A stretch of DNA of 39,530 bases from the NCBI GenBank assembly GCA_902764015.1, contig CACWUH010000004.1, positions 1 to 39,530 on the forward strand, read 5' to 3'. Within the stretch, counting starts at the first letter, position 1. The number at the start of each line of letters is the position of its first letter. Under the pieces are notes generated by a model. That model worked only from the letters and a program-made list of their open reading frames with translations, did not search any database and was not told where the DNA came from. Below, one piece after another: positions 1-10,069 of the stretch. The DNA comes from an uncultured Methanobrevibacter sp. GTDB lineage: Archaea; Methanobacteriota; Methanobacteria; Methanobacteriales; Methanobacteriaceae. A program made the position numbers and the translations under genes.

Positions 1-54
1 TTCAGGAGGTAATTGGTCTATTGCTCTTTCTAATAAATCTTCATATTTGTCCAT
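1..54 (-). CDS. Translation initiation factor aIF2 subunit beta, N-terminal fragment
   Basis: This is the first 18 codons of a gene that runs off the left edge; the peptide begins MDKYEDLLERAIDQLPPE. That opening matches the conserved N-terminus of archaeal aIF2-beta, which helps the aIF2 heterotrimer deliver initiator tRNA to the small ribosomal subunit. A good ribosome binding site (AAGGAGAG) lies a few bases before the ATG. It lies directly downstream of mcm on the same strand, the order I recall for Methanothermobacter (MTH1770 and MTH1769). The identification rests on a short peptide plus this gene order. Confidence 0.8.
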   Translation of the reverse strand, partial: MDKYEDLLERAIDQLPPE

Positions 55-175
55 AATTATCTCTCCTTATAAAATTAGTATAAGTATAATATATTAAATT
101 TGGTCCTAATCATTTATTAATGTATTGCATGTTTTAAAAGTATTTTATAAAAAAATGAAAAATTGAATATTTAGA

Positions 176-2185
176 CTATACGCGTCTAAAGTATCCGGTA
201 GTCGGTTCGTAGATAACTCCTTTCTGAACAAGGTTCCTTACGATTTGCTGAGTTTTATCTTCACTCAATCCATATTTCTCGCTCATATTGGAAAGTAATA
301 CGTTTAATGGCACTTCTCCACCATAATCTTCTTCAATCTGTTTGATTTCTTCGGTTACACGTTGTATTTTGTCCCTTTCGTTTTTTGGTGTTCCTGATTC
401 GCCAATACGGTCGATATCAATTTCACCGGTTTCAGGGTCCATACCTATCTTTTGAAGACATGCAAGCTGCAATTTGACGGCCTTGTTGGCATCCTCTACT
501 TCCACCTTGTCCTTAAGCTTGATTTTGGCGCTGGCTTCTGCCAAACGGATGGTTGCTTCCAACTGCCTTGCAGTGATTGGAACTGCTCCCTGCTCTTCCG
601 GATTGCTGTTTCTTGTATTTACATAAAACTCTCTTAAAATCTTATTTGCCTCATCGGTCAAATGGGGATTGACATTCTTTCGTGCATATGCAATATATTT
701 CCTAAGCAGGTCAGGTTCGATTTCATAGTCGATTGAAGTGTACTGGTGGGTTTTAAGGATGTGCTCCGCCAATTCCGAATCCTTTTCCCTGCTTGGCTTG
801 TCTTCAATGACAAAGATCAAATCAAAACGAGAAATGATTGGGGCAGGCAGGTCAATCTGTTCTGCAAGGATTTTATAAGGGTCAAACCTTCCGAATTTAG
901 GGTTTGCAGCTGCAAGGACAGAACATCTTGAATTCAATGTTGCCATGATTCCTGCCTTTGCAATACTTACGGTCTGCTGTTCCAATGCTTCGTGAAGCGC
1001 TGAACGGTCTTCTGCACGCATCTTGTCCAGCTCGTCGACACATACGTTTCCCTGGTCTCCAAGCACCAGTGCACCCGCTTCAAGGGACCATCCGCCAAGC
1101 TCGTCCCTGACTGCTGCTGCGGTCAATCCGGCACCACTTGTACCCTTACCGCTTGTGTAGATACTTCTTGGGGCAAGCCTGGAAACGTATTTCAATATTT
1201 GGGATTTACCTATACCTGGGTCTCCGACAATCAGAATATGGATGTCTCCCCTTAGTTTGGTTTCATCTTCGAGCTGTTTTGAAGCTCCTCCAAACAACTG
1301 AAGTGCAATGGCTTCTTTAACTTCTCGATATCCTTTGATTGACGGTGCTGTTGATTTGATAATTTTTTCGTAAATGTGAGGGTCCTGTGACAGTTCAATG
1401 ATTTTTTCCTCATCTTCTTCGGAAAGCTGCAGCTCTTCAAATTCCTGTTCCAGCGGTTCGATATGATTCACATAAATGTAATTCTTGAATTTTCCGCTTC
1501 TCTCTTCTCTGAAGGTCTTCAATGTACCTGTAATCCTTACCTTGTCTCCAGGGTTCAAGTCATCAACCAAATCGTCCTCCAGAATCATCAGCATCTGCTT
1601 AGGCTCGGTTCCTCCGGAGAGATTCTCTAAAGGTTCCTGCATTCTTGCTGTTTGGGTATCGATGTATTTTGATTCCTCCTGAAGCAGTCTGAATGACCTT
1701 CCGCCACATTCACTGCATAATGACGGTTCTATGATGTGGTTTCCAGATGTCTGTTCGACCTCATGCAGTCTCATGCATCCTCTACATTCAAAAACACCGG
1801 TTTCAATACGAGGTCTTATCTCATCTGTTTTTCTCACAATCCCATCTGCAGCAACGAATGTTCCGATGTATTTACTTAAGAGGTCTTTCAATTGAACCTG
1901 GTTGGTTAAATTTTCAAATCGGATATTAATGTCTGCATCCTTAACCAGGGGGTCAATGTTTTTAATCGCAATCTGCGCTGCCTGAATAACCTCTTCAGGC
2001 TTTTCGATTAGCAAATCGGCTAACTCGGGATCAAACATTTCCAATGAATGGTAATTCACGGTAAGCGATCGCTCATCGGGATACTTTTCAAGTATCTTGA
2101 ATACATCGTCCTTATATGATGTCGCAAAAAATTCCTCGAATTTTGCAGTTGATGTTTGTGTTTTGCTAGTAGAGTTCATTGTCAT
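176..2185 (-). CDS. mcm: Replicative DNA helicase MCM
   Basis: This is the archaeal minichromosome maintenance helicase, which unwinds DNA ahead of the replisome as a hexameric ring. The 669-residue length is normal for a single archaeal MCM. In order, it has an N-terminal domain, a zinc ribbon with cysteines at 134, 137, 157 and 160, an OB-fold region, and the AAA+ core. Walker A is GDPGIGKSQ at about 321-329, Walker B is VCVDELDK at about 381-388, and an ISRFD arginine-finger motif follows. The C-terminal 90 residues form the usual winged helix. The start has ATGs at residues 1 and 3 and no clear Shine-Dalgarno sequence; a TATA-like element lies about 15-20 bases upstream, so the transcript may have little or no leader. 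aIF2-beta follows on the same strand. Confidence 0.97.
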   Translation of the reverse strand: MTMNSTSKTQTSTAKFEEFFATSYKDDVFKILEKYPDERSLTVNYHSLEMFDPELADLLIEKPEEVIQAAQIAIKNIDPLVKDADINIRFENLTNQVQLKDLLSKYIGTFVAADGIVRKTDEIRPRIETGVFECRGCMRLHEVEQTSGNHIIEPSLCSECGGRSFRLLQEESKYIDTQTARMQEPLENLSGGTEPKQMLMILEDDLVDDLNPGDKVRITGTLKTFREERSGKFKNYIYVNHIEPLEQEFEELQLSEEDEEKIIELSQDPHIYEKIIKSTAPSIKGYREVKEAIALQLFGGASKQLEDETKLRGDIHILIVGDPGIGKSQILKYVSRLAPRSIYTSGKGTSGAGLTAAAVRDELGGWSLEAGALVLGDQGNVCVDELDKMRAEDRSALHEALEQQTVSIAKAGIMATLNSRCSVLAAANPKFGRFDPYKILAEQIDLPAPIISRFDLIFVIEDKPSREKDSELAEHILKTHQYTSIDYEIEPDLLRKYIAYARKNVNPHLTDEANKILREFYVNTRNSNPEEQGAVPITARQLEATIRLAEASAKIKLKDKVEVEDANKAVKLQLACLQKIGMDPETGEIDIDRIGESGTPKNERDKIQRVTEEIKQIEEDYGGEVPLNVLLSNMSEKYGLSEDKTQQIVRNLVQKGVIYEPTTGYFRRV

Positions 2186-2296
2186 AATATTAATTTTTTA
2201 TACTTAAAAAAATTTGCCCAAGAGCATCTGAAAAGTAATATTAATATACTAGTAATAAATATATCTATAATTAATAGATTTATTTTTGAGGTTAAT

Positions 2297-2716
2297 ATGA
2301 GAAAATCTAGATTAAGCTTATTCAAATCCACTTCAATGATGATTTCCGTTGTTGGAATTATCATGATAGTATCTACAATTATTGTTGTGGCATATGTAGG
2401 TTACAGCATGGTTTCAAGTGGCATCACAAATGAGATATCCTCTGGAACCCAATATGATGAGCTTGCCGAGTTAAGGTCTTCATACAACAACCTGTCTGTC
2501 AAGTTCGATAACATAAAGGCGACTTATTACGCCGGCGGTCCTGACGACGTCAAGGTTTATAATGATGCAAAAATAGAGTTGTCACGGGCAGATTCGGCCA
2601 TTCAGAATGTTCAAAGTGCTTTGGATGCGGGTAAACCATCCAATGAGGTTGACAGCAGGATTGACTTTGCCAAAGAAAAACTTAAGACAGCCAATCAAGC
2701 CTACAACGAACTTTAA
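2297..2716 (+). CDS. Small membrane-anchored coiled-coil protein, unknown function
   Basis: I do not recognise this 139-residue protein. The ATG at 2297 is preceded by GAGGTT at 2288-2293, which favours it over an in-frame start further upstream. A short basic N-terminus (MRKSRLSLFK) leads into one hydrophobic segment at about residues 15-35. The remainder is polar, probably helical and coiled-coil-like (about 75-139), and would face outwards if the basic N-terminus stays inside. The gene diverges from mcm across about 110 bases of A+T-rich DNA and converges on rlmE with a one-base gap between stops. A structural role at the cell surface is possible but is only inference. Confidence 0.75.
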   Translation: MRKSRLSLFKSTSMMISVVGIIMIVSTIIVVAYVGYSMVSSGITNEISSGTQYDELAELRSSYNNLSVKFDNIKATYYAGGPDDVKVYNDAKIELSRADSAIQNVQSALDAGKPSNEVDSRIDFAKEKLKTANQAYNEL

Positions 2717-2717
2717 C

Positions 2718-3350
2718 TTATTTTCTTTTTCTCTTTTTTTTATTCGGCATATATTCAAGCCCAACTACATACATTTCAGAACTCTTTTTGCGTGATGATG
2801 CAGGCTTTGTGGTTCTTACATGCCTGAACTTGCTTTTGAGTGAATCGAGCATTTCCTTATATTCTGGGCCCTGAAACACCTTCATGACAAGGTTTCCTTT
2901 TGGTTCTAAAATGTTTTCGGCTATTCCGATGACTGCATATGTCAAATCGATTGATCTCAACTGGTCGATGTTCTTGATGCCGGAAAGCGAAGGCGATGCG
3001 TCTGACATGACGACCTTTGCTTTTCCTCCGATGATTTCCATAATCTTTTCCTGGACTTCAGGGGTTGTGAAGTCGCCTCTGATTCCGTAATAGTTTTCCT
3101 CGTGGAATTTCTTGAACCTGTTTAGGTCAACTCCGACAACGATTCCGTCCTCGCCCACCTTTTCAAGGGCGACCTGTGACCATCCGCCCGGTGCTGCGCC
3201 AAGGTCAACTACGGTATTTCCCTGCTTGATGAGTTTGTACTTTTTGTCAAGTTGTTTGAGTTTATATGATGCTCTTGAACGATAATCTTCCTTCTTTGCT
3301 CTTTTGTAATAGGGGTCATTGTGCTTTTCCATTTGCCATTTGCTTCCCAT
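2718..3350 (-). CDS. rlmE: 23S rRNA 2'-O-ribose methyltransferase, RlmE/FtsJ family
   Basis: This SAM-dependent enzyme methylates the ribose 2'-OH of a uridine in 23S rRNA in the family's characterised bacterial member. From the ATG at 3350 the protein is 210 residues. The catalytic K-D-K-E tetrad is visible as Lys30, Asp117, Lys157 and Glu192, and the SAM loop is DLGAAPGGW at about 49-57. The tail is very basic (KKKRKRK), fitting RNA binding. I chose 3350 over a start 30 bases further upstream because the protein then begins [15 protein letters not shown], as in relatives, and GAGGG precedes it. Its start lies one base after the stop of the phosphodiesterase gene, so the two are probably co-transcribed and translationally coupled. 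Confidence 0.93.
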   Translation of the reverse strand: MGSKWQMEKHNDPYYKRAKKEDYRSRASYKLKQLDKKYKLIKQGNTVVDLGAAPGGWSQVALEKVGEDGIVVGVDLNRFKKFHEENYYGIRGDFTTPEVQEKIMEIIGGKAKVVMSDASPSLSGIKNIDQLRSIDLTYAVIGIAENILEPKGNLVMKVFQGPEYKEMLDSLKSKFRHVRTTKPASSRKKSSEMYVVGLEYMPNKKKRKRK

Positions 3351-3351
3351 T

Positions 3352-3882
3352 TCAATCCCTCTTGTATTGGTCAAAATCAAGTGCGCTGCATACCGGTGAG
3401 CCGATTTTCACGATTTCCACATCGACTGCCTTGTCTTTAATTTCAAGAAGCATCACGGTTCTGTCGGCAAGCCTTGGAACGATTGGGCTTCCAGGATTTA
3501 GAAGCAGGATTCCTTCCTTCTGCTCTATTTTCGGCTGATGTGAATGTCCCGAAACCAGAATGTTCACATTTAGTTCTTTTGCCAGATACAAAAGCTGGTC
3601 GCTGTCTGCTCTTGGATAGACCTCTCCATGTATGACTCCAATTTTCAGGCCTTCCGCTTCAATGACCTTTGCTTTCGGCAGGTCGATTCCATTTGCCCGG
3701 TCCATATTTCCCTGAACTGCCATGACCGGAGCGATCTCTTCCAGTTCATCCATTACTTTCGGGGAAGTCAAATCTCCAGCATGTAAGATTAATTCAACAT
3801 TGCTGAATGCTTCAAGCACTTTTTGAGGCAATATTCTTGCTCTGTCAGGTATGTGGGTGTCTGAAATTAAACCAATCAACAT
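3352..3882 (-). CDS. Metallophosphoesterase, MJ0936/YfcE-type phosphodiesterase
   Basis: This 176-residue protein is a calcineurin-like phosphodiesterase. The five metal-binding blocks are in order: SDTHIPDRA near the start, HAGDLTSP at about 35, QGNMDR at about 58, IHGEV at about 84, and SGHSHQP at about 111. The family includes MJ0936 and bacterial YfcE, which hydrolyse phosphodiesters such as bis-pNPP in vitro; the natural substrate is unclear. It is the first gene of a two-gene unit with rlmE. The 126 bases before it are shared with divergently transcribed purP. Confidence 0.92.
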   Translation of the reverse strand: MLIGLISDTHIPDRARILPQKVLEAFSNVELILHAGDLTSPKVMDELEEIAPVMAVQGNMDRANGIDLPKAKVIEAEGLKIGVIHGEVYPRADSDQLLYLAKELNVNILVSGHSHQPKIEQKEGILLLNPGSPIVPRLADRTVMLLEIKDKAVDVEIVKIGSPVCSALDFDQYKRD

Positions 3883-4008
3883 TTTTTTTCAATCCTCAAT
3901 AATTCAATTAAATCATTTGTTAATTATCATTATTAAATTTTCAAACAAAAACTATTATAAATTGCTAAAAATATATTTATATATATCATTCTTTTAGGAG
4001 AAGATAAA

Positions 4009-5052
4009 ATGGGAGAAGTAAAAAAGGAAGATATTTTAGATATTTTGGCTGGTTATGATAAAAGTGAAATCACAATAGCCACTCTCGGAAGTCACACTTC
4101 TTTACATATTTTGCAAGGTGCAAAAGAAGAAGGATTTAGAACCGCTATCGTTTGTGAAAAAGGAAGAGAAGTTCCATATGACATAGTCAATGAAGACGTT
4201 CAGCAACAGCTCAGAGATATGAACGCAATCGTTGTTCCTCACGGATCTTTTGTCGCATATGCTGGTCTTGACAATGTTGAAGATAAGTTCAATGTCCCAA
4301 TGTTCGGAAACAGAGACGTGCTCAGATGGGAAGCTGAAAGAGACAAGGAAAGGGCACTGCTTGTTGAAGGCGATGTAAGAATTCCATTCAAATACAATGA
4401 TCCTTCTGAAATTGACCGTCCGGTAATGGTCAAGTTCCCAGGCGCAAGAGGCGGAAGAGGCTACTTTGTAGCATCATCCCCAGAAGAGTTCGATGCAAAA
4501 ATCGATGCCATGAAAGCCCGTGGATGGCTGGACGACAGTGACGTGGAAGCTGCACACATTGAAGAATACGTTTCAGGCTGCAACTACTGTATCCACTATT
4601 TCTACTCAGCCCTTGATGATAAGGTAGAACTGATGGGTATGGATACAAGATACGAATCAAGCATTGACGGATTTGTAAGGATGCCTGCCAAAGACCAGCT
4701 GGACATTGATTTAAGTCCATCATATGTTGTTACCGGTAACCACCCTGCAGTTATTCGTGAATCCTTACTTCCACAGGTATTTGACATTGCTGACAAATTA
4801 ACCGAAAGCGCTAAAAAACTGGTTGCTCCTGGATTGAACGGACCGTTCTGTATGCAAACATTAGTGAACGATAATCTTGAAGTGATCTGTTTTGAAATCA
4901 GTGCAAGAACCGACGGTGGAACAAACACATTCATGGATGGTTCTCCTTACTCATACCTGACATACGGCAAACCAATGAGTATGGGAAGAAGAATTGCTCT
5001 TGAAATCAAAAACGGTATAGAAAGAGATGAATTAGAAAAAATAATAACATAA
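4009..5052 (+). CDS. purP: Formate-dependent FAICAR synthetase PurP
   Basis: PurP (5-formaminoimidazole-4-carboxamide ribonucleotide synthetase) converts AICAR, formate and ATP to FAICAR in archaeal purine synthesis, replacing the folate-dependent bacterial step. The 347-residue length is near the usual 350-360. The N-terminus contains [16 protein letters not shown], the family's AICAR-binding opening, and an ATP-grasp fold follows, with the glycine-rich loop [10 protein letters not shown] at about 144-153. The [22 protein letters not shown] stretch near residues 296-317 carries the metal-binding glutamate. AGGAG at 3996-4000 lies eight bases before the ATG, and TATA-like DNA lies at about 3953-3986. 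Confidence 0.96.
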   Translation: MGEVKKEDILDILAGYDKSEITIATLGSHTSLHILQGAKEEGFRTAIVCEKGREVPYDIVNEDVQQQLRDMNAIVVPHGSFVAYAGLDNVEDKFNVPMFGNRDVLRWEAERDKERALLVEGDVRIPFKYNDPSEIDRPVMVKFPGARGGRGYFVASSPEEFDAKIDAMKARGWLDDSDVEAAHIEEYVSGCNYCIHYFYSALDDKVELMGMDTRYESSIDGFVRMPAKDQLDIDLSPSYVVTGNHPAVIRESLLPQVFDIADKLTESAKKLVAPGLNGPFCMQTLVNDNLEVICFEISARTDGGTNTFMDGSPYSYLTYGKPMSMGRRIALEIKNGIERDELEKIIT

Positions 5053-5069
5053 ATTTGTTATTATTTTTT
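5036..5069. terminator. Bidirectional hairpin terminator between purP and the DUF5518 genes
   Basis: A 14-base perfect inverted repeat has arms AAAAAATAATAACA (5036-5049) and TGTTATTATTTTTT (5056-5069) with a six-base loop. It overlaps the purP stop codon. Each strand ends in a T-rich run, so it could end both convergent transcripts. Confidence 0.75.
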
Positions 5070-5393
5070 TGTCCATGCACCAACAAAACCGACAAATGCA
5101 CCGATAATGAATATCATTGCCGCTAAAGCGATTATTCCATTTTGAGTTAAGAAAAATCCATCGAATTGGCCCATATATCCCTGGAATGTCAGGACAATGA
5201 TAGGTGTTGATGCGATTGCACCGCTTAATGTTCCGGCTTTCCAGTCGTTCTGACCGTATCCTGCATATAGAAGTCCTATTGATGCAAACGGATAGAGCCA
5301 ATCTGAAATCTGCCATCCGAATAATATGAATGCGCCGGCTATTGCCGCTCCAAATACCAAAGCCTTAAAATTAAAATCTGTAAACTTGTTCAT
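5061..5393 (-). CDS. DUF5518-like small membrane protein (second of tandem pair)
   Basis: This 110-residue protein of unknown function has three or four hydrophobic segments, at about 9-25, 32-47, 55-72 and 85-106, with glycine and alanine inside the helices. It resembles its upstream neighbour in size, helix layout and the way it ends near a charged KK tail, so the two look like an old tandem duplication. The start has GGAGAT a few bases upstream. DUF5518 membrane proteins are common and often clustered in Methanobacteriales; the family assignment is from memory of sequence style, not a search. Confidence 0.75.
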   Translation of the reverse strand: MNKFTDFNFKALVFGAAIAGAFILFGWQISDWLYPFASIGLLYAGYGQNDWKAGTLSGAIASTPIIVLTFQGYMGQFDGFFLTQNGIIALAAMIFIIGAFVGFVGAWTKK

Positions 5394-5408
5394 TTCATAT
5401 CTCCAAAA

Positions 5409-5780
5409 CTATTTATCTTTAGAAGCTAGCGCTCCTCCAACTGCTCCTGTAATTCCCATTACTATTGCATAATAAATTAAAGTTTCGACAACGGCTATTA
5501 AACTTGTAACTCCGGAGATTGTAAATCCGGTCAAACCTCCGAAGAGGCCGGCAAAGCTGCCGCCAAATGTTGCAACTAAAATGAATAGTACTGCAGCAAG
5601 GATTGTTCCCAATGCTCCGGCAAGCGCGGCATTCCATAAACCACCCAATATTCCGGAATGGGCAATATATCCGGTAATGAATCCTACAATCAATAATCCT
5701 ATAAATTCATAGGGTGCAAAGAATGCCTTCACAATAATTGCAAGTATGAAACCGATAAATACTGCGCTCCATTTAGCCAT
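5409..5780 (-). CDS. DUF5518-like small membrane protein (first of tandem pair)
   Basis: This 123-residue protein has about four membrane segments, rich in Gly, Ala, Ile and Phe: about 4-20, 24-42, 48-75 and 90-117. It ends in a short charged tail (ASKDK). No catalytic motif is visible. It is followed after 15 bases by a second protein of the same type on the same strand, so the two are probably one transcript. Function is unknown; I assign it to the DUF5518 group by overall pattern only. Confidence 0.75.
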   Translation of the reverse strand: MAKWSAVFIGFILAIIVKAFFAPYEFIGLLIVGFITGYIAHSGILGGLWNAALAGALGTILAAVLFILVATFGGSFAGLFGGLTGFTISGVTSLIAVVETLIYYAIVMGITGAVGGALASKDK

Positions 5781-6129
5781 AATATCACCGTTTAATATAA
5801 TTATTTAATCTCATTATTATAAGTTTTTATCTTTTTTTTGAGTTTTAATGGGGAATCTAATCTTTTGGCACAACTGGAAAATTGATTCATTTTTGAAAAA
5901 TTATACTCTCTTTAAAATATTGCTTTTTGCTTGTAAAAACTTAAATAATTTTTATATATAATGTAAACATTTTTATAGTCGAAAAATTATGAAAAAATAT
6001 ATATACGGCAGATAATAGATATTTAACCGCAATTGGTGACTATTTGTTTTCATGATTTTTTTGAAGATGAATTGCCTAAAATTGCAGATGCCATGCCATC
6101 ACATTGTAAAAAAATGAGGGGTACGTAAT
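5781..6129. other. A+T-rich intergenic stretch with a probable promoter
   Basis: No convincing gene is seen in these roughly 350 bases; the short ATG-initiated frames stop within ten codons. TATA-like DNA (TTTTTATATATAATG, about 5949-5963) could drive the rightward gene, leaving a leader of about 140 bases. GAGGGG at 6116-6121 is a good ribosome binding site for the ATG at 6130. The left end must hold the promoter of the DUF5518 pair. Confidence 0.5.
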
Positions 6130-7184
6130 ATGAACTGGAAAAATTTCAATACAAATTATCGGTACAATTCAAAACATAATATGCACAAAATCAGGGAAAT
6201 GGTGCGGGAAATAATGGAAGAGGATGTCAATCCGCAAACTCTTGATTTTCTGTTCAGATATAATTCTAGAATATATCCTAAAACCACTCATGTTGAATTG
6301 GACTTGCCTGGTGAGTTTGAAGAAGTTAAGGACACGGCGGTCTTCATATTGAATGGGACTGCAAAAAGTTGGATTATCTCGAAGCCGTATCTAAGGGAGG
6401 CATTGTCAAAAGGGATGCATTAGTCAATGCTGAACAGCAGGCTGGTGTATTAGGGTTTAGCAAAGCTGTAGACATATTTGAATACAGCCTTTTTGAAACC
6501 ATTCAGGAAAAAAGGTTATGTTATCCGGTCGTCGTAACGGACCATGATTATGGCGTTGAATACAAGGATTACGAAATTGAGGGGAGATCTTTTAGAATCC
6601 ATTTTAGAATATTTAACAAGGAAAAAATCAACAAAATTTTAAATACTTTGAAAGCAAAAGATTATAATAATCAGGTATTATCGAATACGGACTATATTCG
6701 ATTTGTCTATTGCCTTATATTTGCAAGTAAGGACTTTGCAAAAGAAGTTATTGAAGAATTGGTCTATTTGTTTGCAACAATCGAAAATATCAGTTCAACT
6801 CAGCAAATCGATTTGTTTTTGGCTTTTAAAATGATTATAAAGTTCAGATTTGGTGATGATTTAAAAAGAAAAGAGGAGTTGTTAGAAATGGTTATTAAAA
6901 GTGTGCACGAATCAAGGCATGATGAACTCAATGGATATGAAGCAAAGCAGAAAAGCATTGAAGAATTAAAAATGGATTATGCCACATTAAAAGCTGAAAT
7001 GGATAATGTTATTTCTGAAAAGGATAATCTTATTTTTGAGAAGGATAAGGTTATTTCTGAGAAAGATGAGGTGATTGAGGTTATTAATAGGGATAATGAA
7101 ACTATGCAAAATGAGCTTGACGAAAAGAATGTTTGGATTGAAAAAGCTAAAAAGGTTCTTGCAAAGAATCATATATTCCTTTAA
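6130..7184 (+). pseudogene. Frameshifted Rpn/PD-(D/E)XK-transposase-like protein with coiled-coil tail
   Basis: Two overlapping frames appear to be one broken gene. Frame one runs 6130-6423 (97 residues) and frame two is open past 7184. Similarity of layout suggests the join lies near GCAAAAAGTTGG at about 6361-6372, where a -1 shift reads on as ...AKKLDYLEAVSKGG. The fused product would be about 350 residues. Its middle (PVVVTDHDYGVEYKDYEIEG, then a helical LNTL...LIFASKDFAKEV region) resembles the Rpn-type nuclease/putative transposase proteins abundant in Methanobrevibacter; that is from memory, and no clear nuclease triad is visible. The C-terminus is a coiled coil with VISEKDN-like heptads. 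Alternatives are programmed frameshifting or an assembly error at the five-A run. The strong ribosome binding site suggests recent decay. Confidence 0.6.
7005..7067 (+). repeat. Three 21-bp tandem units encoding heptads
   Basis: Units at 7005-7025, 7026-7046 and 7047-7067 encode NVISEKD, NLIFEKD and KVISEKD, followed by a decayed fourth. Each unit is exactly one coiled-coil heptad, so gain or loss would change length without changing frame. Confidence 0.75.
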
Positions 7185-7199
7185 TTCTTATTTTGGCTA

Positions 7200-9806
7200 T
7201 TAATATATATCTTTCAGTTTGTCCCTGATTTGGTCAAGTATCGCCTGATGCATTCTTTTTGTAAACTCTCCCTTATCGTTCTGATTCAGGACATCAAGAT
7301 ATCCCTGTGAAACCAGATTGAATGCAAATGGACTTGGAATAACTGTATCAATTGTTTTTATCTCCATTTCTCCTGAATCGACCATACTGATGACTTTCAA
7401 GGCATTCTTAATGTCCATGTAGTCTTCCATTGCTTCCCTTCTTGATTCCTTTAAAATCGGAAAACCGTCATCCATGTCCTGGACGAATTTGAGAAGTATC
7501 TTTCCCCGCACCTGCTGGCGACCCACAGACTTTGATTCTCCCTTGTATCTTCTAAGGGTCATCAAAGACCTTCCGGCACAGTGCCTGAATCGTGATGCCA
7601 ATGTTTCTGTTTTATTAAGTGAATTTGTCAAGATTCTTTCAAAGTTCTCCGGATTCAGCTGCCTGAAGGATTCCAAACCTCCTATTGTGCCGTCCGAGCT
7701 CAGGTAAAATCCATTGTCGGATATTGATATCGTGACATTGGTGTTGTATCTCTGGGCAACTATGTAGGCGACTGCACGGGAGAGCGCATCATTAACTTTC
7801 CGGCCAAACAGCGAGTGGAATATGACGAATTTCCTGCCTCCGAATCCCTTGTAGTATTCAATGAGCAGGCATCTGTTGGATGGGATTTTGGCGTACTTGT
7901 ACTGCTCGACGAAGTATTCGTAAATGGAATTTGCCGCAAAGTCATCGACATAGAGATAGTCGTAGATGAACTCCATTATCTCCTCCTTGCTTCTGCGGTA
8001 CTCGAATCTGGCTTCCATGAACGAGCGGAACTTCTGTATCTCCATTGCAAGGTCAAAGGATAGTGGCAATTGCTGTGAAAACCATGACGGTATTGTTGGC
8101 GGTCCGCTTGCGGGGGTCACGTTGATTGTCATTCCCTTGCCGTAGTTGAACCTGTAGGTTCGCCCTCCCAGAACGAATGTGTCTCCCTTTTTCAACCTCT
8201 CCATGAATGACTCTTCGATTTTGCCCACCGTTTCGCCATCGCATTTGACAAGAACTCCCGATGAATCCGGTATGGTTCCGATGTTTGTTGAATAAAGCAT
8301 TCTTGCCAGCTTTCCACGCTTTCCGAACGTGTTTTCATTATAGTCAATCCAGATTTTGGCATAGACATATCTCTCTTCAAGTTCGCTGTATTCTCCGCTG
8401 AGATAGCTCAATATGTCTTCGTAGTCATCCCTTTCGAGATCCTTGTAGCAGTAGCTTTTGCGTATCACGTCGTATGCATAATCGATGTCCCACGGGTTTT
8501 CAATGCTCATTCCGTAGATATGCTGGGCCAAAACATCCAAACAGTTTTGAGGTATCGATATCTTGTCTATTTTTCCTTCCTTGGCGTTTTTAAGTAGCAC
8601 TGAACATTCCACCAGATCGTCACGGTCTGTGACAATGATTCTGCCTTTCGATTTCTCATGCAACCTATGTCCGCTTCTCCCGATTCTCTGAAGCGCCCTT
8701 GCAACCGATTTCGGCGAGTTTATCAAAACCACCAGGTCGATATATCCGATATCGATTCCAAGCTCCAGGGATGTTGACGAGACGACCGCCTTGAGTTTTC
8801 CTTCCTTCAGCTTGTTTTCGGTTTCAAGGCGCACTTCCTTTGAAAGCGAGGAGTGGTGGGCCATTATGTTGGAATCGCTGTAGTGCATCGGATACATCTT
8901 CTTCAGGTTGTAGACAAACCTTTCCGTTCCGCTTCTCGTGTTTGTGAATATCAGCGTTGTCTTGTTTTCCTGTATCAGGTCATCCAACAGATCATACATT
9001 CCAAGCCGGGTGTCCTCCTCATCGGCAAGCACGATGTCGCTTACCGGACACATCACTTCCATGTCAAGCTCCTTCAGGTAGTTCACATTGACTATTTGGC
9101 AGTTCCTCTCGACTCCGTATTCATATCCCACCAGAAACCGCGCAACCTCTTCAATTGGGCTGACGGTTGCTGACAGCCCTATCCGAGTATACTGTCCGAT
9201 AAGATGCTGCAACCTCTCCAGTGACAGGCTTAAATGCACTCCCCTCTTGTTTTCGGCCAATGAGTGTATTTCATCGATGATGACATATTTGACATGGCTC
9301 AGCTTTTCCCGGAACTTCGGGGCAACAAGCAGAATAGACAATGTTTCCGGAGTAGTAATCAGGATATGCGGGGGCTTTTTGAGCATCTTCTGGCGTTGGT
9401 ATTGTGTGGTGTCGCCGGTTCTAACGGCCTTTCTGATTCCCAACTCACGCCCGGCAATCCTTTCTATTCCCTCAAGTGGTTCGTCCAGGTTCTTTTCGAT
9501 ATCGTTGTCCAGCGCCTTTAGGGGCGAGATGTAGATGCAGTAGACCTTGTCTTCCAGTTCATCCTTTTCTGCCAATGCGGTCAGTTCGCTGATTACGGAT
9601 AAAAATGCCGTCAGTGTCTTTCCGGACCCTGTCGGTGATGAGATAAGTATATTGTTGCCTTTGTGGATGTCTATGATTGACATTTTCTGGGCAGGGGTGA
9701 AATCCTCGAATTGGGAGTCGAACCATTGCCTCACCCAGGGGTGGAGCGTCTTGAAAATCTGCTTTTTGGAATAGGTTTTTGTCTGCTCTTCAATCATGTT
9801 CATCAT
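7200..9806 (-). CDS. lhr: Large superfamily 2 helicase, Lhr type
   Basis: This 868-residue ATP-dependent helicase matches the core length of archaeal Lhr, a DNA-repair-linked enzyme that translocates 3' to 5' on single strands. The Walker A motif SPTGSGKT lies at about 57-64, motif II is DEIH at about 178-181, and the second RecA domain carries [26 protein letters not shown] and [12 protein letters not shown] winged-helix region and the Lhr-specific C-terminal domain follow. The N-terminus offers ATGs at codons 1, 2 and 4. It stands alone on its strand; the stop lies 15 bases from the end of the frameshifted gene on the other strand. Confidence 0.94.
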   Translation of the reverse strand: MMNMIEEQTKTYSKKQIFKTLHPWVRQWFDSQFEDFTPAQKMSIIDIHKGNNILISSPTGSGKTLTAFLSVISELTALAEKDELEDKVYCIYISPLKALDNDIEKNLDEPLEGIERIAGRELGIRKAVRTGDTTQYQRQKMLKKPPHILITTPETLSILLVAPKFREKLSHVKYVIIDEIHSLAENKRGVHLSLSLERLQHLIGQYTRIGLSATVSPIEEVARFLVGYEYGVERNCQIVNVNYLKELDMEVMCPVSDIVLADEEDTRLGMYDLLDDLIQENKTTLIFTNTRSGTERFVYNLKKMYPMHYSDSNIMAHHSSLSKEVRLETENKLKEGKLKAVVSSTSLELGIDIGYIDLVVLINSPKSVARALQRIGRSGHRLHEKSKGRIIVTDRDDLVECSVLLKNAKEGKIDKISIPQNCLDVLAQHIYGMSIENPWDIDYAYDVIRKSYCYKDLERDDYEDILSYLSGEYSELEERYVYAKIWIDYNENTFGKRGKLARMLYSTNIGTIPDSSGVLVKCDGETVGKIEESFMERLKKGDTFVLGGRTYRFNYGKGMTINVTPASGPPTIPSWFSQQLPLSFDLAMEIQKFRSFMEARFEYRRSKEEIMEFIYDYLYVDDFAANSIYEYFVEQYKYAKIPSNRCLLIEYYKGFGGRKFVIFHSLFGRKVNDALSRAVAYIVAQRYNTNVTISISDNGFYLSSDGTIGGLESFRQLNPENFERILTNSLNKTETLASRFRHCAGRSLMTLRRYKGESKSVGRQQVRGKILLKFVQDMDDGFPILKESRREAMEDYMDIKNALKVISMVDSGEMEIKTIDTVIPSPFAFNLVSQGYLDVLNQNDKGEFTKRMHQAILDQIRDKLKDIY

Positions 9807-10041
9807 CGGCTCTTTGGAATTTTCATATTGTCATGTTTCAGATTTCTATTTGTATTTTCGTTGTTATAATTTTAATTGTATTTTTTGTACAGTCGGGAAA
9901 TCATGGCACTATTTTTTTAACCAGTATATTCAATTTTTTAAATATTTTTTAGAATTGTATATTTATTTAATGGGATTTAATGAATATTACTCAAAAAAAT
10001 ATAAAAATAGTTAAATAGTTTATTTTCCATACAATTATACA

Positions 10042-10062
10042 TAGTCTTAGGACTAAGGTGGT
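10042..10062. promoter_or_regulatory. Leader of the SDR gene: overlapping palindromes and strong ribosome binding site
   Basis: TAGTC-TTAG-GACTA (10042-10055) and CTTAG-GA-CTAAG (10046-10057) are overlapping inverted repeats just before AGGTGG (10056-10061). Either an operator or alternative small hairpins next to the ribosome binding site would fit. The repeats are short and could be chance. Confidence 0.35.
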
Positions 10063-10069
10063 ATAAAAA

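Noticed and set aside
5781-6129. Hidden RNA gene or riboswitch in the A+T-rich gap
   Set aside because: No stable G+C-rich structure or known motif visible; composition is ordinary promoter-like DNA.
9796-10014. Plus-strand frame upstream of the SDR gene
   Set aside because: Tyr/Phe-rich product of A+T-rich intergenic DNA; no ribosome binding site or similarity.
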